Translations under genes and position numbers: made by a program
Notes under the pieces: generated by a model
What the model was told of the DNA's origin: nothing
What the model saw: only the letters and a program-made list of their open reading frames with translations
The model's database searches: none
Shown here: piece by piece, positions 1 through 7,962 of the stretch
Numbering within the stretch: the first letter of the stretch is position 1
Layout of the letters: every line of letters starts with the position of its first letter
Source: DATLAN01 sp035527455
GTDB lineage: Bacteria > Planctomycetota > Planctomycetia > Pirellulales > Thermoguttaceae
NCBI GenBank assembly: GCA_035527455.1
Contig: DATLAN010000094.1
Location: forward strand, 1-42,390
Direction of reading: 5' to 3'
DNA: 42,390 nucleotides

Positions 1-1833
1 TTGGCCGCGCTGCGCACCGCGGCGACGGATCATGCGTTTTACAGCGTCCGGCATTTTGCCCGGGATGCGTTGAGAGTGCGGGGGATCGACGTGGCCGCGC
101 CGCTGTCAGGAGTTGGGGAAGAATGGGATGGGATTAGGGAAGAACGGGATGGGATTGGCGGCGTTTCGGTGGAGTCGGCGGGCGTTTCGGCGCAGTCAGA
201 GAGTACGGAAGCGACGGGACAAGCGAGCGACGCGGCGGGGCTCGGCGAAGCCATTGTCTTCATCATGGGCAGCAACAATATCCCCAACACGATCGGCACG
301 GTCGAGCAGGCGGATCGCTGGCGGCAGACCTACGTGGTGACCGATTCGGGACCCGCCTATCGGCCGGGCCGGAACCTCTACGTGCTGCGCCCGCCGCGGC
401 CGGACGGGAAAGTCACGCCGCTGACCCGTTTCGAGGACGGCTACGTGGCCGAGCACGAATTGTCCTGGGACGGCACCCACGTCGTCTTCTGCCGCCGCGG
501 GCAGGACGATCCGTGGTGGCACGTCTATCGGATCGACGTGGACGGATCGGGGCTTAGGCAATTGACCTTCGGCCCGTATCACGACGTGGGGCCGGCCTAT
601 TTGCCCGACGGGCGGATCGTGTTCGCTTCCAGCCGTAGCGGCATTCGCGACGAGTATCACGGCTATCCGTGTACGGCGTTGTGCGTGATGAACCCCGACG
701 GCACGGACATCCATCCCATCGCCACGAACATCGGCCGCGACAACGAGCCGGCCGTGATGCACGACGGGCGGATCGTCTTCAGCCGGCTGGAGGTGTTCTA
801 CTCGCGAAACAAGACGGAACTGACCCTGCACGCGGTCCACGCCGACGGGACGCAGGACATGGTCCTCTACGGCCCGGAACGGCGGCCCTTCTGGCGGAAC
901 CTCGACCACGGCCCCCGCACGCCGGCCGACGGGCAGGAAGCACCGCTGACGCACCGCGTACTGCGGATGACCCAGCCGCAGCCGATGCCCGACCGGCGGC
1001 ACGTCGTCGTCGTGACCCAAGGCGGGTTGACGCTGATCAGCCCGCAACGAACGACCGAACGGATCATCACCCCGGAAAACCAGACCCGCTCGTACACGAC
1101 CCCATTTCCTCTGCCCGACGGTAAGGTGCTCTGCGCTTCGACCTTGAAGGAATCGGACCGTGCGAAGGTCGATCTGGGGCTATATCTGTTCGATCCGGCC
1201 ACGCAGGCCGTGGAGCTGATCTACAACGACCCGGCGACGGCCGATTTCGAGCCGCGTCCGATCATGGCCCGGCCGCAGCCGATGATCCAGCCGGCCAAGG
1301 CCCAGCGATACGCCTACAGCGGGCGGTTCGTCTGCACGTCGGTCTTCGCTTCGCAGGAGCCGGACGTGCCGGTGCGCGGGCGGCTGGTTCGGCTGATCGA
1401 AGGCGTGCCGATGGTCGCCCGGCACAGCACGCACACCAACGCGAACCCCGTGTGGCAGAACCACGGAGGCACGTTTGCCCGGGTGTTGGGCACGGCGCCG
1501 TTGGCGCCGGACGGTTCGTTTTACGTCGAGGCCCCGGCCGACCGGCTGTTGCACTTCCAGGTGCTCGACAGCGACCGCCGCGTGCTGGGCAACCAGAAAA
1601 CCTGGATCTACCCGCGCGGTGGCGAGTTGAAGTCCTGTGCCGGCTGCCACGAGAAGCCGCACACGACCACGCTGGGCAACGATCCGTTGGCCACGCACTA
1701 TCCGCCGATGCGGTTTCTTCCCGGCGGCGACGAGTTCACGTACCGCGCGAAGGCCTGGTTCAAAGGCCATCTTCCCGACGAGATCGAAGAACGCACGCGG
1801 ACGGTCCGGGCGGTCAACCTGCTGGGGCGGTGA
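1..1833 (+). CDS. HzsA-related beta-propeller protein with C-terminal CxxCH haem motif (5' partial)
   Basis: The reading frame is already open at base 1, so the N-terminus lies outside the window; 610 codons are visible. From about residue 110 to 430 it shows TolB/WD40-like propeller blades, with repeated patterns such as WDGTHVVFCRR, YLPDGRIVFASSR and MHDGRIVFSR. Near the C-terminus (about residues 546-550) there is a CAGCH motif, the canonical c-type haem attachment signature. The combination resembles planctomycete proteins annotated as HzsA-related, after the middle domain of the hydrazine synthase alpha subunit, but it does not by itself imply anammox. Likely an exported or periplasmic redox or binding protein; the substrate is unknown. 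Residues about 39-52 carry a duplicated acidic heptapeptide in a low-complexity linker. The family call is from memory of the pattern; function is uncertain. Confidence 0.75.
   Translation: MAALRTAATDHAFYSVRHFARDALRVRGIDVAAPLSGVGEEWDGIREERDGIGGVSVESAGVSAQSESTEATGQASDAAGLGEAIVFIMGSNNIPNTIGTVEQADRWRQTYVVTDSGPAYRPGRNLYVLRPPRPDGKVTPLTRFEDGYVAEHELSWDGTHVVFCRRGQDDPWWHVYRIDVDGSGLRQLTFGPYHDVGPAYLPDGRIVFASSRSGIRDEYHGYPCTALCVMNPDGTDIHPIATNIGRDNEPAVMHDGRIVFSRLEVFYSRNKTELTLHAVHADGTQDMVLYGPERRPFWRNLDHGPRTPADGQEAPLTHRVLRMTQPQPMPDRRHVVVVTQGGLTLISPQRTTERIITPENQTRSYTTPFPLPDGKVLCASTLKESDRAKVDLGLYLFDPATQAVELIYNDPATADFEPRPIMARPQPMIQPAKAQRYAYSGRFVCTSVFASQEPDVPVRGRLVRLIEGVPMVARHSTHTNANPVWQNHGGTFARVLGTAPLAPDGSFYVEAPADRLLHFQVLDSDRRVLGNQKTWIYPRGGELKSCAGCHEKPHTTTLGNDPLATHYPPMRFLPGGDEFTYRAKAWFKGHLPDEIEERTRTVRAVNLLGR
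116..157 (+). repeat. Two tandem copies of a 21-bp G-rich repeat inside the propeller gene
   Basis: Positions 116-136 and 137-157 are near-identical 21-mers differing at two bases. They are in frame and encode EEWDGIR followed by EERDGIG. The local sequence is a low-complexity linker rather than propeller, so copy number could vary without breaking the fold. Confidence 0.8.
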
Positions 1834-1836
1834 CCC

Positions 1837-1998
1837 TCACCGCTTTCTCCTCCGTTCGGCCTTGTAATCGTAGTCCGGATCAAAATCGACCTTGCCCGCC
1901 AAGTCGAGAATGGCAAGCTGCTTTCGGTACTTGACGTACTCCTTCAGAGCCGCATTCACCGCACCTTCTCTTGTCCGGTGCCGGCCGAGCTTTTCGAC
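1837..1998 (-). pseudogene. Truncated VapB-type (DUF2191) antitoxin remnant
   Basis: Reading the minus strand from 1998 to a TGA at 1839-1837 gives about 53 codons. They begin VEKLGRHRTREGAVNAAL and end with the C-terminal signature DLAGKVDFDPDYDYKAERRR. This matches the C-terminal two thirds of VapB antitoxins of the DUF2191 family, whose end typically reads (G)xxxFDPDYDYKxxRRR. The N-terminal MRTxxxxD DNA-binding strand and the start codon are missing. An in-frame TAG sits directly upstream at 2001-1999, and the homology stops about 20 bp before the palindromic repeat at 2021. No VapC toxin follows. I infer a decayed toxin-antitoxin locus, possibly broken when the adjacent repeat was inserted. 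Confidence 0.72.
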
Positions 1999-2020
1999 CT
2001 ATTTTGAGCGATGCATTCAT

Positions 2021-2118
2021 CATTTAGCCGGCGGGCTTGCCCGCCGTGTTAATCGTGGAGCGTGTTAATCGTGGAGATTGTGAGGAAACACACGGCGGGC
2101 AAGCCCGCCGGCTAAATG
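2021..2118. repeat. Family A palindromic repeat, inverted pair with 29-bp perfect arms
   Basis: Arms at 2021-2049 and 2090-2118 are perfect reverse complements. Each arm also contains its own hairpin, GGCGGGCAAGCCCGCC. The spacer carries a 16-bp direct repeat (2045-2060 and 2061-2076). The stop codon of the minus-strand GT-C gene falls in this spacer. Further single copies of the core are at 6179, 31430 and 38629. Confidence 0.9.
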
Positions 2119-4323
2119 CTTTCTTGTCGAATGGTCGCTTGATGATGGCACGCCCTGAGGAACGAAGGGCGCGGCTTGGCCCTCTTCCGTCCCTTTCCCC
2201 TCGATCTGTTTCAATATCTCTTGGATCTGTCGTGCCGCCGGAGAATCCTTGCCGACCACCTGCAAAGCCTGGCGAAGCTGATCCGCCGCCAGGTCCGACC
2301 GGCCGGCCGACCACAGGGCCATCGCCAGTCCCATGCGTGCCGACACGTTCTCCGGGTCGACTTCAACGATCGCTTCGTAGTAGGGCATCGCGATCCAGGG
2401 CGTCTGCTGCTGCATCAGGGCGTTGGCGATCCTGAGATAGTCCTCCTGGTAGGCGGGATTCGACTGCAAGACCACGACGAAGTGGACGGTCGCCGCGACG
2501 GCGGCCGGCTCGAACATCGCGTCGCGGGCGAACTCCCTGCCCAGCCGGTCGTGTGCGGCGACATCGATGGTTCCTTTCCGCAACGCCACATCTTCCGCGG
2601 CCGGCCCGTCCGTCGCCACCAGCACCGACATGCCCACGCGAGGAGCCGACGGGCGGGAAAAAAAGCGTGCGGGAATCTCCGGCTTGGAAGTGTAGTGCCA
2701 ATCCGGCGGCAACGACTTCCGCAGCTCGTACGAACCGGCGCCGAACCGCCCTTCCAGGACGTACAGCGCCTCGCTGAGATACAACGCCGGAACCAGCACT
2801 ACTTGCGGCCGGGCCCGCTCGACGAATACGTAATCGGGAAGCTGCCCGCGCAGATCCTCGTCGATCTGCTTCGCTTCGGTCAACTGGTCGCAATAGTGCA
2901 GCGCGGGGACCTCGAACATCGCCGGGTGGGTCATATAGGTGGGCCACGTCCGCACGGTGGTCCCCGGCGGCAGCTTCTTCAACAGAGCGATCATGGCCTC
3001 GTCGCCCGACTCGTAGTCGTTGAAGATCTCGTGGACGTATCGGTACAAGGTCGGCGGCCACCACGCGCTCGTGTCGTCGACCCGCCGGGCAAGGAAACCC
3101 AGGTGCAGGACGTTCGACATCAGCAGCACAACGGCCACCAGCGGGGCCAGCGCGGGAAGCGCACGCCAGAGGATCACCAGCGCCAGCGAGCCCACGGCAC
3201 AACCCACCGCGACCAGCGGCACCACGTATCGCATCTCGGCCAGTGGGCCCTTGCCCATGTCCGAGGGAGTCAACGCCGCGGCGAGCACGACATAGACCAG
3301 CGTCACGCCGACCAGAATGCATCCCCGCAACGCCAGCGGCCGCAACCGCCGCGTATCCAACGGCAGGAAGGGAACCAGCAAGACAACCACCAGGCACCAG
3401 GGGAAGAACTCGTGCGTGCCCAGGTCGCGGAGCAACCACCCCAAGTGCTTGTAGAAATGGGGCCACCAGTCCACTTGAAGCGCGCTCGGGAAGAGCCAGT
3501 CGTGCCGCATCGCGTATTCGGTACGGAACGGGTTGGCCGTCAGCAGGATCCAGCCGCCCACGGTCGCCGCCACGCAGCACACGATCCCCAGCAGTACGTA
3601 TTGTCTCGGCTGCCGATAGCGGCGGTCGATGAAGAACAAGGGCAGCGTCACCAGCACGGCCGCGGCGTTGAGATAGTGCGTTTGCACCAGCAGCACCACG
3701 GCCGCCGCCACTCCGGCATAGCGCAGCAGAGACCGCCGGTCGAACAACGACCCGCGCGACGTGCGACCTCGCGACGTGCCGGGTGCCCAGAAGATCCAGA
3801 TCAGCAGCGTCAGCATGATACCCAGGGCGTAGTAGCGGCAGTTGCGGATCAGCAGCAAATACGCCGGGCTCAGCGCCAGGATCAGCGACGGCAGCCAATA
3901 GGGAAACCGCCGGGAAAAGTGACGCCGCAGCCAGACGGCGATCAAACCGATCGAAACGACGCCGGCCGCCACGAACAGGATCCGGGCACCGAAAGTCGTC
4001 TTGCCGAACAGAAACATCCCCGCCGCGGCCACATACGCCGGCAACGGAGGCACGCGGAGTTCCCTGCCCAAGTCCGGGCCTAACGCTCCCCCATAGGCAT
4101 AGCCGAGCACGTTCGTTCCATCCCAGGCGGTCAGCCGTCCGTGTTCGAGGAGGTTCCGCCCGTAGATGGCCGTGTTGGCTTCGTCGTCCCAGAAGGGGTG
4201 GTTCGTCAGACCGGCCGTGGCCAGCACGGCCGCCAACGCCATGGCCGCGCCGACCAGGCCGATGCCGTGCCACTGCCCGGAATTCAGCAGCCCGCGGACA
4301 CGTGCAGCGATCACATCCGGCAT
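2065..4323 (-). CDS. GT-C family membrane glycosyltransferase (GT39/ArnT-like) with TPR-like tail
   Basis: About 752 residues, starting at MPDVIAARVRG. The open frame continues upstream, but the extra residues look non-coding and would overlap the divergent gene. The protein opens with a membrane helix followed by HPFWDDEANTAIYGR, the acidic first-loop motif of GT-C enzymes that use polyprenyl-phosphate sugars. About ten hydrophobic helices follow up to about residue 420. The C-terminal third is soluble and contains a TPR-like pair of helices (NVSARMGLAMALWSAGRSDL). Expected role: transfer of a lipid-linked sugar to protein or glycan on the outer face of the cytoplasmic membrane. The last ~35 residues are encoded by palindromic repeats (families B and A), so the native C-terminus was probably shorter. 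Acceptor and sugar are unknown. Confidence 0.8.
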   Translation of the reverse strand: MPDVIAARVRGLLNSGQWHGIGLVGAAMALAAVLATAGLTNHPFWDDEANTAIYGRNLLEHGRLTAWDGTNVLGYAYGGALGPDLGRELRVPPLPAYVAAAGMFLFGKTTFGARILFVAAGVVSIGLIAVWLRRHFSRRFPYWLPSLILALSPAYLLLIRNCRYYALGIMLTLLIWIFWAPGTSRGRTSRGSLFDRRSLLRYAGVAAAVVLLVQTHYLNAAAVLVTLPLFFIDRRYRQPRQYVLLGIVCCVAATVGGWILLTANPFRTEYAMRHDWLFPSALQVDWWPHFYKHLGWLLRDLGTHEFFPWCLVVVLLVPFLPLDTRRLRPLALRGCILVGVTLVYVVLAAALTPSDMGKGPLAEMRYVVPLVAVGCAVGSLALVILWRALPALAPLVAVVLLMSNVLHLGFLARRVDDTSAWWPPTLYRYVHEIFNDYESGDEAMIALLKKLPPGTTVRTWPTYMTHPAMFEVPALHYCDQLTEAKQIDEDLRGQLPDYVFVERARPQVVLVPALYLSEALYVLEGRFGAGSYELRKSLPPDWHYTSKPEIPARFFSRPSAPRVGMSVLVATDGPAAEDVALRKGTIDVAAHDRLGREFARDAMFEPAAVAATVHFVVVLQSNPAYQEDYLRIANALMQQQTPWIAMPYYEAIVEVDPENVSARMGLAMALWSAGRSDLAADQLRQALQVVGKDSPAARQIQEILKQIEGKGTEEGQAAPFVPQGVPSSSDHSTRKHLAGGLARRVFPHNLHD
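2146..2174. repeat. Family B palindromic repeat, single copy
   Basis: This 29-bp stretch matches the arm of the inverted pair at 6241-6317 (TGGCACGCCCTGAGGAACG core followed by AAGGGCG). It contains an internal CGCCCT...AGGGCG stem. It lies next to the family A pair and is read as part of the C-terminal tail of the adjacent minus-strand gene. Confidence 0.8.
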
Positions 4324-4366
4324 GAACTCATCTCGCCGAGGGAGGAACAAGGCAAACCCAATCTCG

Positions 4367-4395
4367 AACGTATCGCCGGTCGGTCCGATTGTCAA
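4367..4395 (-). promoter_or_regulatory. Candidate sigma70-type promoter for the minus-strand GT-C gene
   Basis: A perfect -35 TTGACA (4395-4390) and a weak -10 TACGTT (4372-4367) are separated by 17 bp. Transcription would start about 37 bp before the ATG at 4323. The -35 overlaps that of the divergent promoter. Inference from consensus only. Confidence 0.4.
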
Positions 4396-4417
4396 TGTCC
4401 CGGCGTCGGAGTAGGAT
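4389..4417 (+). promoter_or_regulatory. Candidate sigma70-type promoter for the plus-strand TPR/GT-C gene
   Basis: TTGTCA (4389-4394) and TAGGAT (4412-4417) are spaced by 17 bp, with a predicted start about 45 bp before the ATG at 4470. Its -35 hexamer overlaps the opposite-strand -35, so the two promoters would be back to back. Confidence 0.4.
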
Positions 4418-4469
4418 GATAGGTTTCGTCCCTTTCGCCGGGACACGAAGATCGGCCGTCCCATTTTCC

Positions 4470-6203
4470 ATGAATGCACCAAACCGCCCGTCGATCCGGC
4501 GTTTCCTGCTTCCGGCCTTGCTGCTGGTCGTGGTGATGATGGCCGTCTTCGGCCAGGTGGCCGGACACGGTTTCCTGGCTTGGGACGACGAAGAACACGT
4601 GTTGAAGAATCCTCGACTCAATCCGGTTACCTGGTACGGCGTGTGGGAGTTTTGGGCGGAGCCGACGGAGCCCTTCTTCGGTCTCTACGTTCCTTTGAGT
4701 TACACGTTCTTCGCGGCCGAGGCCTTTCTGGCCGGCCGACCGCCAAGCCCCGCAGTCTTCCACTTCGGCAGTCTCCTGCTGCACATCGCGTGCGTGTTGC
4801 TGGTCTTCGTGATTCTGCGAAGGTTGTTCCGCCACGAAGGGGCGGCCTGTGTCGGCGCGTTGCTCTTCGGGCTGCACCCGCTCCAGGTCGAGTCGGTCGC
4901 TTGGATCTCGGAGACCCGCGGCCTGCTCTGCGGCGCGTTGTCGCTGGCGGCCGTCTGGCAGTACCTCTGCTTCACCGACGCGACCGCGTCGCGCAAGTCG
5001 GCCGCCATTCATTATGCCGTGGCCACCACGGCGTTCGTGCTGGCGCTGCTGGCCAAACCGGCGGCCGTGGCCGTGCCGCTGATCCTCGGCGCGCTCGAAG
5101 CGGGACTGCTGGGGCGCCGGTGGCGGCAAGTCGCCGCAGCGTTGGTTCCCTGGTTGGTGGTCGCGGTTGGTTGGACGGTGTTGACGAAGCTCGGCCAGCC
5201 GGACCAGTGGCTCTCCTTCGTGCCGCCGCTTTGGGCCCGGCCGCTGCTGGCCGGAGATGCGCTGGCGTTCTATGTCCAGAAGCTGGTCGCCCCGCTGCAA
5301 TGCGCCCCGGACTACGGCCGGACGCCGGTTCGGGTGATAGGCCAGTGGCCGTTCTACGTCGCCTGGCTGCTGCCGGCCGTGTTGCTGGCGGCCTTGGCGT
5401 GTGTGAGGTATCGGCGCGTGTGGCTGACGGCGCTGGCCGTTTTCGTCGCCTGGCTCTTGCCCGTGCTGGGACTGGTGCCTTTCGTGTACCAACGCATCTC
5501 GACGGTCGCCGACCGCTACGCGTATCTGGCAATGCTCGGCCCGGCGTTGGCACTGAGCTGGTACCTCTCGCTCCGCTGGAACCGCTGGACGGTGGGGATC
5601 TCGACGGCCGTGCTGGGCGTTCTGGGACTTATGACGATCGTCCAGACCGGTTTGTGGCAAGACGACGTCACGCTGTTCGAGTATGCCCTGGAAGTCAACG
5701 AAGAAAGCGTCGTGGCCAATCACAATCTCGGTCTGGCCCGTGCGCGACAGGGAAGGTTCTTCGAGGCGATCGATTACTACCATCGGGTCCTGGACGTCGA
5801 CGACGAGCACGCCGAGTCTCACCTGAGTCTCGGTCTGGCCTTCTTTCGGCTCCGCAATTTCGAAATGTCGGAGAAGCACTTGCGCAGGGCGCTGGAACTG
5901 CGGCCCGAGTGGGGCCTCGTGCATTTCTACCTCGGAAGCGCACTGAGGTTCGGGCGAAACAACCTGGAAGGAGCACTGCAGCACTTCGACGCGGCGATCG
6001 AACTCCAGCCGACCTATTTCGAAGCCCGTATCAACCGGATCGAGGTCCTCGTGGCGATGCAACGATACGACGAGGCGAGCGACGCTTGCCGGGAACTGCT
6101 GGATATGAGGCTCGTCAGCTACGACTCCGAAGAGGCCCGGGGAATTCGGAACACCTTGAGATCTTGCCGAGAGAAGGCAACGGCGGGCAAGCCCGCCCGT
6201 TAA
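4470..6203 (+). CDS. TMTC-like membrane protein with C-terminal TPR repeats
   Basis: 577 residues from the ATG at 4470 (MNAPNRPSIRRF). The open frame extends further upstream, but that part overlaps the promoter region. A first membrane helix is followed by HGFLAWDDEEHVLKNP and then multiple helices to about residue 390. This architecture matches bacterial relatives of TMTC-type protein O-mannosyltransferases (GT-C fold). From about residue 410 onward there are at least four TPR units (for example NHNLGLARARQGRFFEAIDYYHR and SHLSLGLAFFRLRNFEMSEKHLRRAL, given here as separate repeats). It is divergent from another GT-C gene 146 bp away, which suggests a joint role in surface glycosylation. The final residues TAGKPAR and the TAA stop are supplied by a family A palindrome. 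Confidence 0.8.
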   Translation: MNAPNRPSIRRFLLPALLLVVVMMAVFGQVAGHGFLAWDDEEHVLKNPRLNPVTWYGVWEFWAEPTEPFFGLYVPLSYTFFAAEAFLAGRPPSPAVFHFGSLLLHIACVLLVFVILRRLFRHEGAACVGALLFGLHPLQVESVAWISETRGLLCGALSLAAVWQYLCFTDATASRKSAAIHYAVATTAFVLALLAKPAAVAVPLILGALEAGLLGRRWRQVAAALVPWLVVAVGWTVLTKLGQPDQWLSFVPPLWARPLLAGDALAFYVQKLVAPLQCAPDYGRTPVRVIGQWPFYVAWLLPAVLLAALACVRYRRVWLTALAVFVAWLLPVLGLVPFVYQRISTVADRYAYLAMLGPALALSWYLSLRWNRWTVGISTAVLGVLGLMTIVQTGLWQDDVTLFEYALEVNEESVVANHNLGLARARQGRFFEAIDYYHRVLDVDDEHAESHLSLGLAFFRLRNFEMSEKHLRRALELRPEWGLVHFYLGSALRFGRNNLEGALQHFDAAIELQPTYFEARINRIEVLVAMQRYDEASDACRELLDMRLVSYDSEEARGIRNTLRSCREKATAGKPAR

Positions 6204-6204
6204 G
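6179..6204. repeat. Family A palindromic repeat overlapping the stop codon
   Basis: The core GGCGGGCAAGCCCGCC is flanked by AAC and GTTA. The TAA stop of the preceding gene (6201-6203) lies inside the repeat unit, so the repeat provides both the last codons and the stop. Confidence 0.85.
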
Positions 6205-6240
6205 GTTCCGCGCAGAAATAACCTGCACATTTTTCAGCGA

Positions 6241-6317
6241 GGGTGGCACGCCCTGAGGAACGAAGGGCGTGGAAAACCTGCCAAACCACGCCCTTCGTTC
6301 CTCAGGGCGTGCCACCC
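6241..6317. repeat. Family B inverted pair, 32-bp perfect arms
   Basis: Arms 6241-6272 and 6286-6317 are exact reverse complements around a 13-nt loop. The structure lies between two convergent genes ending at 6203 and 6445, so its transcript would form a very stable hairpin and could act as a bidirectional transcription barrier. No T-tract follows, so it is not a classical intrinsic terminator. Confidence 0.9.
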
Positions 6318-6444
6318 AATTGGACAAGATACTTCTGCGCGGGCCCTAAACGGTAACACTCTGCAACCCCGCGCTGTGCGAGTATTCCGTCACGGAAAAG
6401 CAGAAGCGGTGGCGGATTGGAAATCCGTCCTGCATGTGTTGCCA

Positions 6445-7710
6445 TTACGCGGCTTTGCGCTGCGGGGGTATCTCGCGAACGGTTCGGTCGGGAAGCGGCG
6501 TGCGGTCGATTACCGCGTCGAACATCGGCAGCGTGCACCGGTCGCAATACGCCCGGTCGAAGGCCGCTCTTGCCCGGGCTCCCAGATCGGCCAGGTATCG
6601 CGGATCCTTCATGGCGGCGCGAATGAAGTCGACCAGGCCGGCCGTGTCGCCGTGGCGGAGGCTCACGCCGCAGTCGAACTGCCGGATGGCCTCGTCCACG
6701 TTGCTTTTTTCGGGCCCGACGTAGATGATCGGAATGCCCATGGCGAGGTTGGCGTGCAGCTTGCTGGGGCTGATCAGTCCCAGCATCTCGTCGCGCATGG
6801 TGATCAGGGCACAATCGGCCGTGGCCAGCAGCGCACGCAGGCGTTGCTTCGGCACGTAATCGTCGACGAGCACGTTTTCGAGGTTCCGCTGTCGCTTGGC
6901 GCTTTCGATCGCTCTGCGTTGCGCGCCTGCTCCGACAAACAGGAAAGTGACCGGTTCGTTTCGCAGTGCTTCGGCGGCGTCGATGACGGTCTCGAACCGA
7001 TGGCCGCGTCCCATGTTGCCGGAGTAGAGCACCACGAATCTTTCGCCAAGCCCTCGGTCGGCCCTTTCCGACGGTCGCCGCGGGCCGATTTCGGGAGGAT
7101 AGAACGCGGCCGGCTCCCAATTCGGGATGACGGTGGCCGGCAGCAGAGCCCGTTCGTGCGCGTAGTGGGACTGAAGCAAAGAACGCATGGCCGTATCGAG
7201 GCAAACGACGTGGTCCAAGCTGCGAAACATGGCCCGATTGACCGCCCGCATCAGCCGGCTGAGCATCCCTCCCGGTCTGATCACGCCGGCCCGTTCGGCC
7301 ACTTCGGGATAACAGTCCGAACTCCAGAGGATGACGCGGGTTCTCGGATGCAGGAGCTTGTGCAGCAGCGCGGTCCAGGCGATGTACGGCGGGGTGGTCA
7401 TGGCGACGATCACGTCCTGGCGCGGCAGCCTGAGCATGCGCCACGCCGCCAAGAGATAGAACGCGGCGTAGTCCAGGCATCGCTTGACGATGGTCGCTTT
7501 GCCGAATTGGGGAGTCCAGAGGCGATCGACGCACGGATTGCGCTTATTTGTTTTGGACCGGTTCGTCGAGGCCTTCACGTACCCACCCCGACTCGTGACG
7601 ACCGTGACTTCGTCCCCCCGATCGGCCCGATGTTCCGCCAGAGACTCCAACAGGGCACCGGTCGGGGCAATGTCGGGCGGATAGAACTGATTGATGAGTG
7701 TCAGCCGCAT
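6445..7710 (-). CDS. GT4 glycosyltransferase, WbuB-like
   Basis: 421 residues. It starts MRLTLINQFYPPDIAPTG, the typical N-terminal Rossmann strand and loop of WbuB/WcaI-type GT4 enzymes. The acceptor domain contains TTPPYIAW. The donor domain contains VLYSGNMGRGHRFETVIDAA and ISPSKLHANLAMGIPIIYVG, which corresponds to the nucleotide-sugar-binding EX7E region, although the first Glu is replaced as in many WbuB relatives. It likely adds a sugar to the undecaprenyl-linked EPS repeat unit on the cytoplasmic side. It is the last gene of the EPS string and is separated from the rest by a MITE-like element in a 252-bp gap, so it may be expressed separately. Donor and linkage cannot be read from sequence. 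Confidence 0.85.
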   Translation of the reverse strand: MRLTLINQFYPPDIAPTGALLESLAEHRADRGDEVTVVTSRGGYVKASTNRSKTNKRNPCVDRLWTPQFGKATIVKRCLDYAAFYLLAAWRMLRLPRQDVIVAMTTPPYIAWTALLHKLLHPRTRVILWSSDCYPEVAERAGVIRPGGMLSRLMRAVNRAMFRSLDHVVCLDTAMRSLLQSHYAHERALLPATVIPNWEPAAFYPPEIGPRRPSERADRGLGERFVVLYSGNMGRGHRFETVIDAAEALRNEPVTFLFVGAGAQRRAIESAKRQRNLENVLVDDYVPKQRLRALLATADCALITMRDEMLGLISPSKLHANLAMGIPIIYVGPEKSNVDEAIRQFDCGVSLRHGDTAGLVDFIRAAMKDPRYLADLGARARAAFDRAYCDRCTLPMFDAVIDRTPLPDRTVREIPPQRKAA

Positions 7711-7729
7711 GGTCGGAGTCCTGGGGCGG

Positions 7730-7867
7730 CTAGCCCGGATTATTCATGACCCCGGGAATTGCCCGACACACTGTCGCAGCCACGTTCGCCAGAACGTGGT
7801 CGTAACCCTTGGGCACGCTCCACGTTCTGGCGAACGTAGCTACAAGCCTATGAATAATCCGGACTAG
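7730..7867. mobile_element. 138-bp MITE-like element with 18-bp terminal inverted repeats
   Basis: The left end CTAGCCCGGATTATTCAT (7730-7747) matches the reverse complement of the right end (7850-7867) at 17 of 18 bases. Both outer ends are CTAG. Inside, a second inverted pair built on ACGTTCGCCAGAACGTGG (about 7782-7799 and 7820-7837) folds further. There is no coding capacity. It sits between a methyltransferase and a glycosyltransferase of the same operon-like string. Confidence 0.72.
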
Positions 7868-7962
7868 GGGGTGGAGCCGTATCACCCAACGGTATGGTCA
7901 CGTGCGGGTCAATTATTGCCCGACGCCCTTGATCGCGTCAAGGTCAAACCACAAGCGGCGAC

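Noticed and set aside
1..1833. Evidence for anammox metabolism
   Set aside because: Only an HzsA-related fold and a single haem motif are seen; no hydrazine synthase beta/gamma or hydrazine dehydrogenase genes are present.
2176..4083. 635-codon plus-strand open frame opposite the GT-C gene
   Set aside because: High GC in third codon positions removes stops from the antisense frame; the translation is Arg/Gln/His-rich with no domain, whereas the minus frame has membrane helices and GT-C motifs.
6241..6317. Classical intrinsic terminator
   Set aside because: The hairpin is very strong, but there is no T-tract on either side and the arm matches a dispersed repeat, so it is listed as a repeat.
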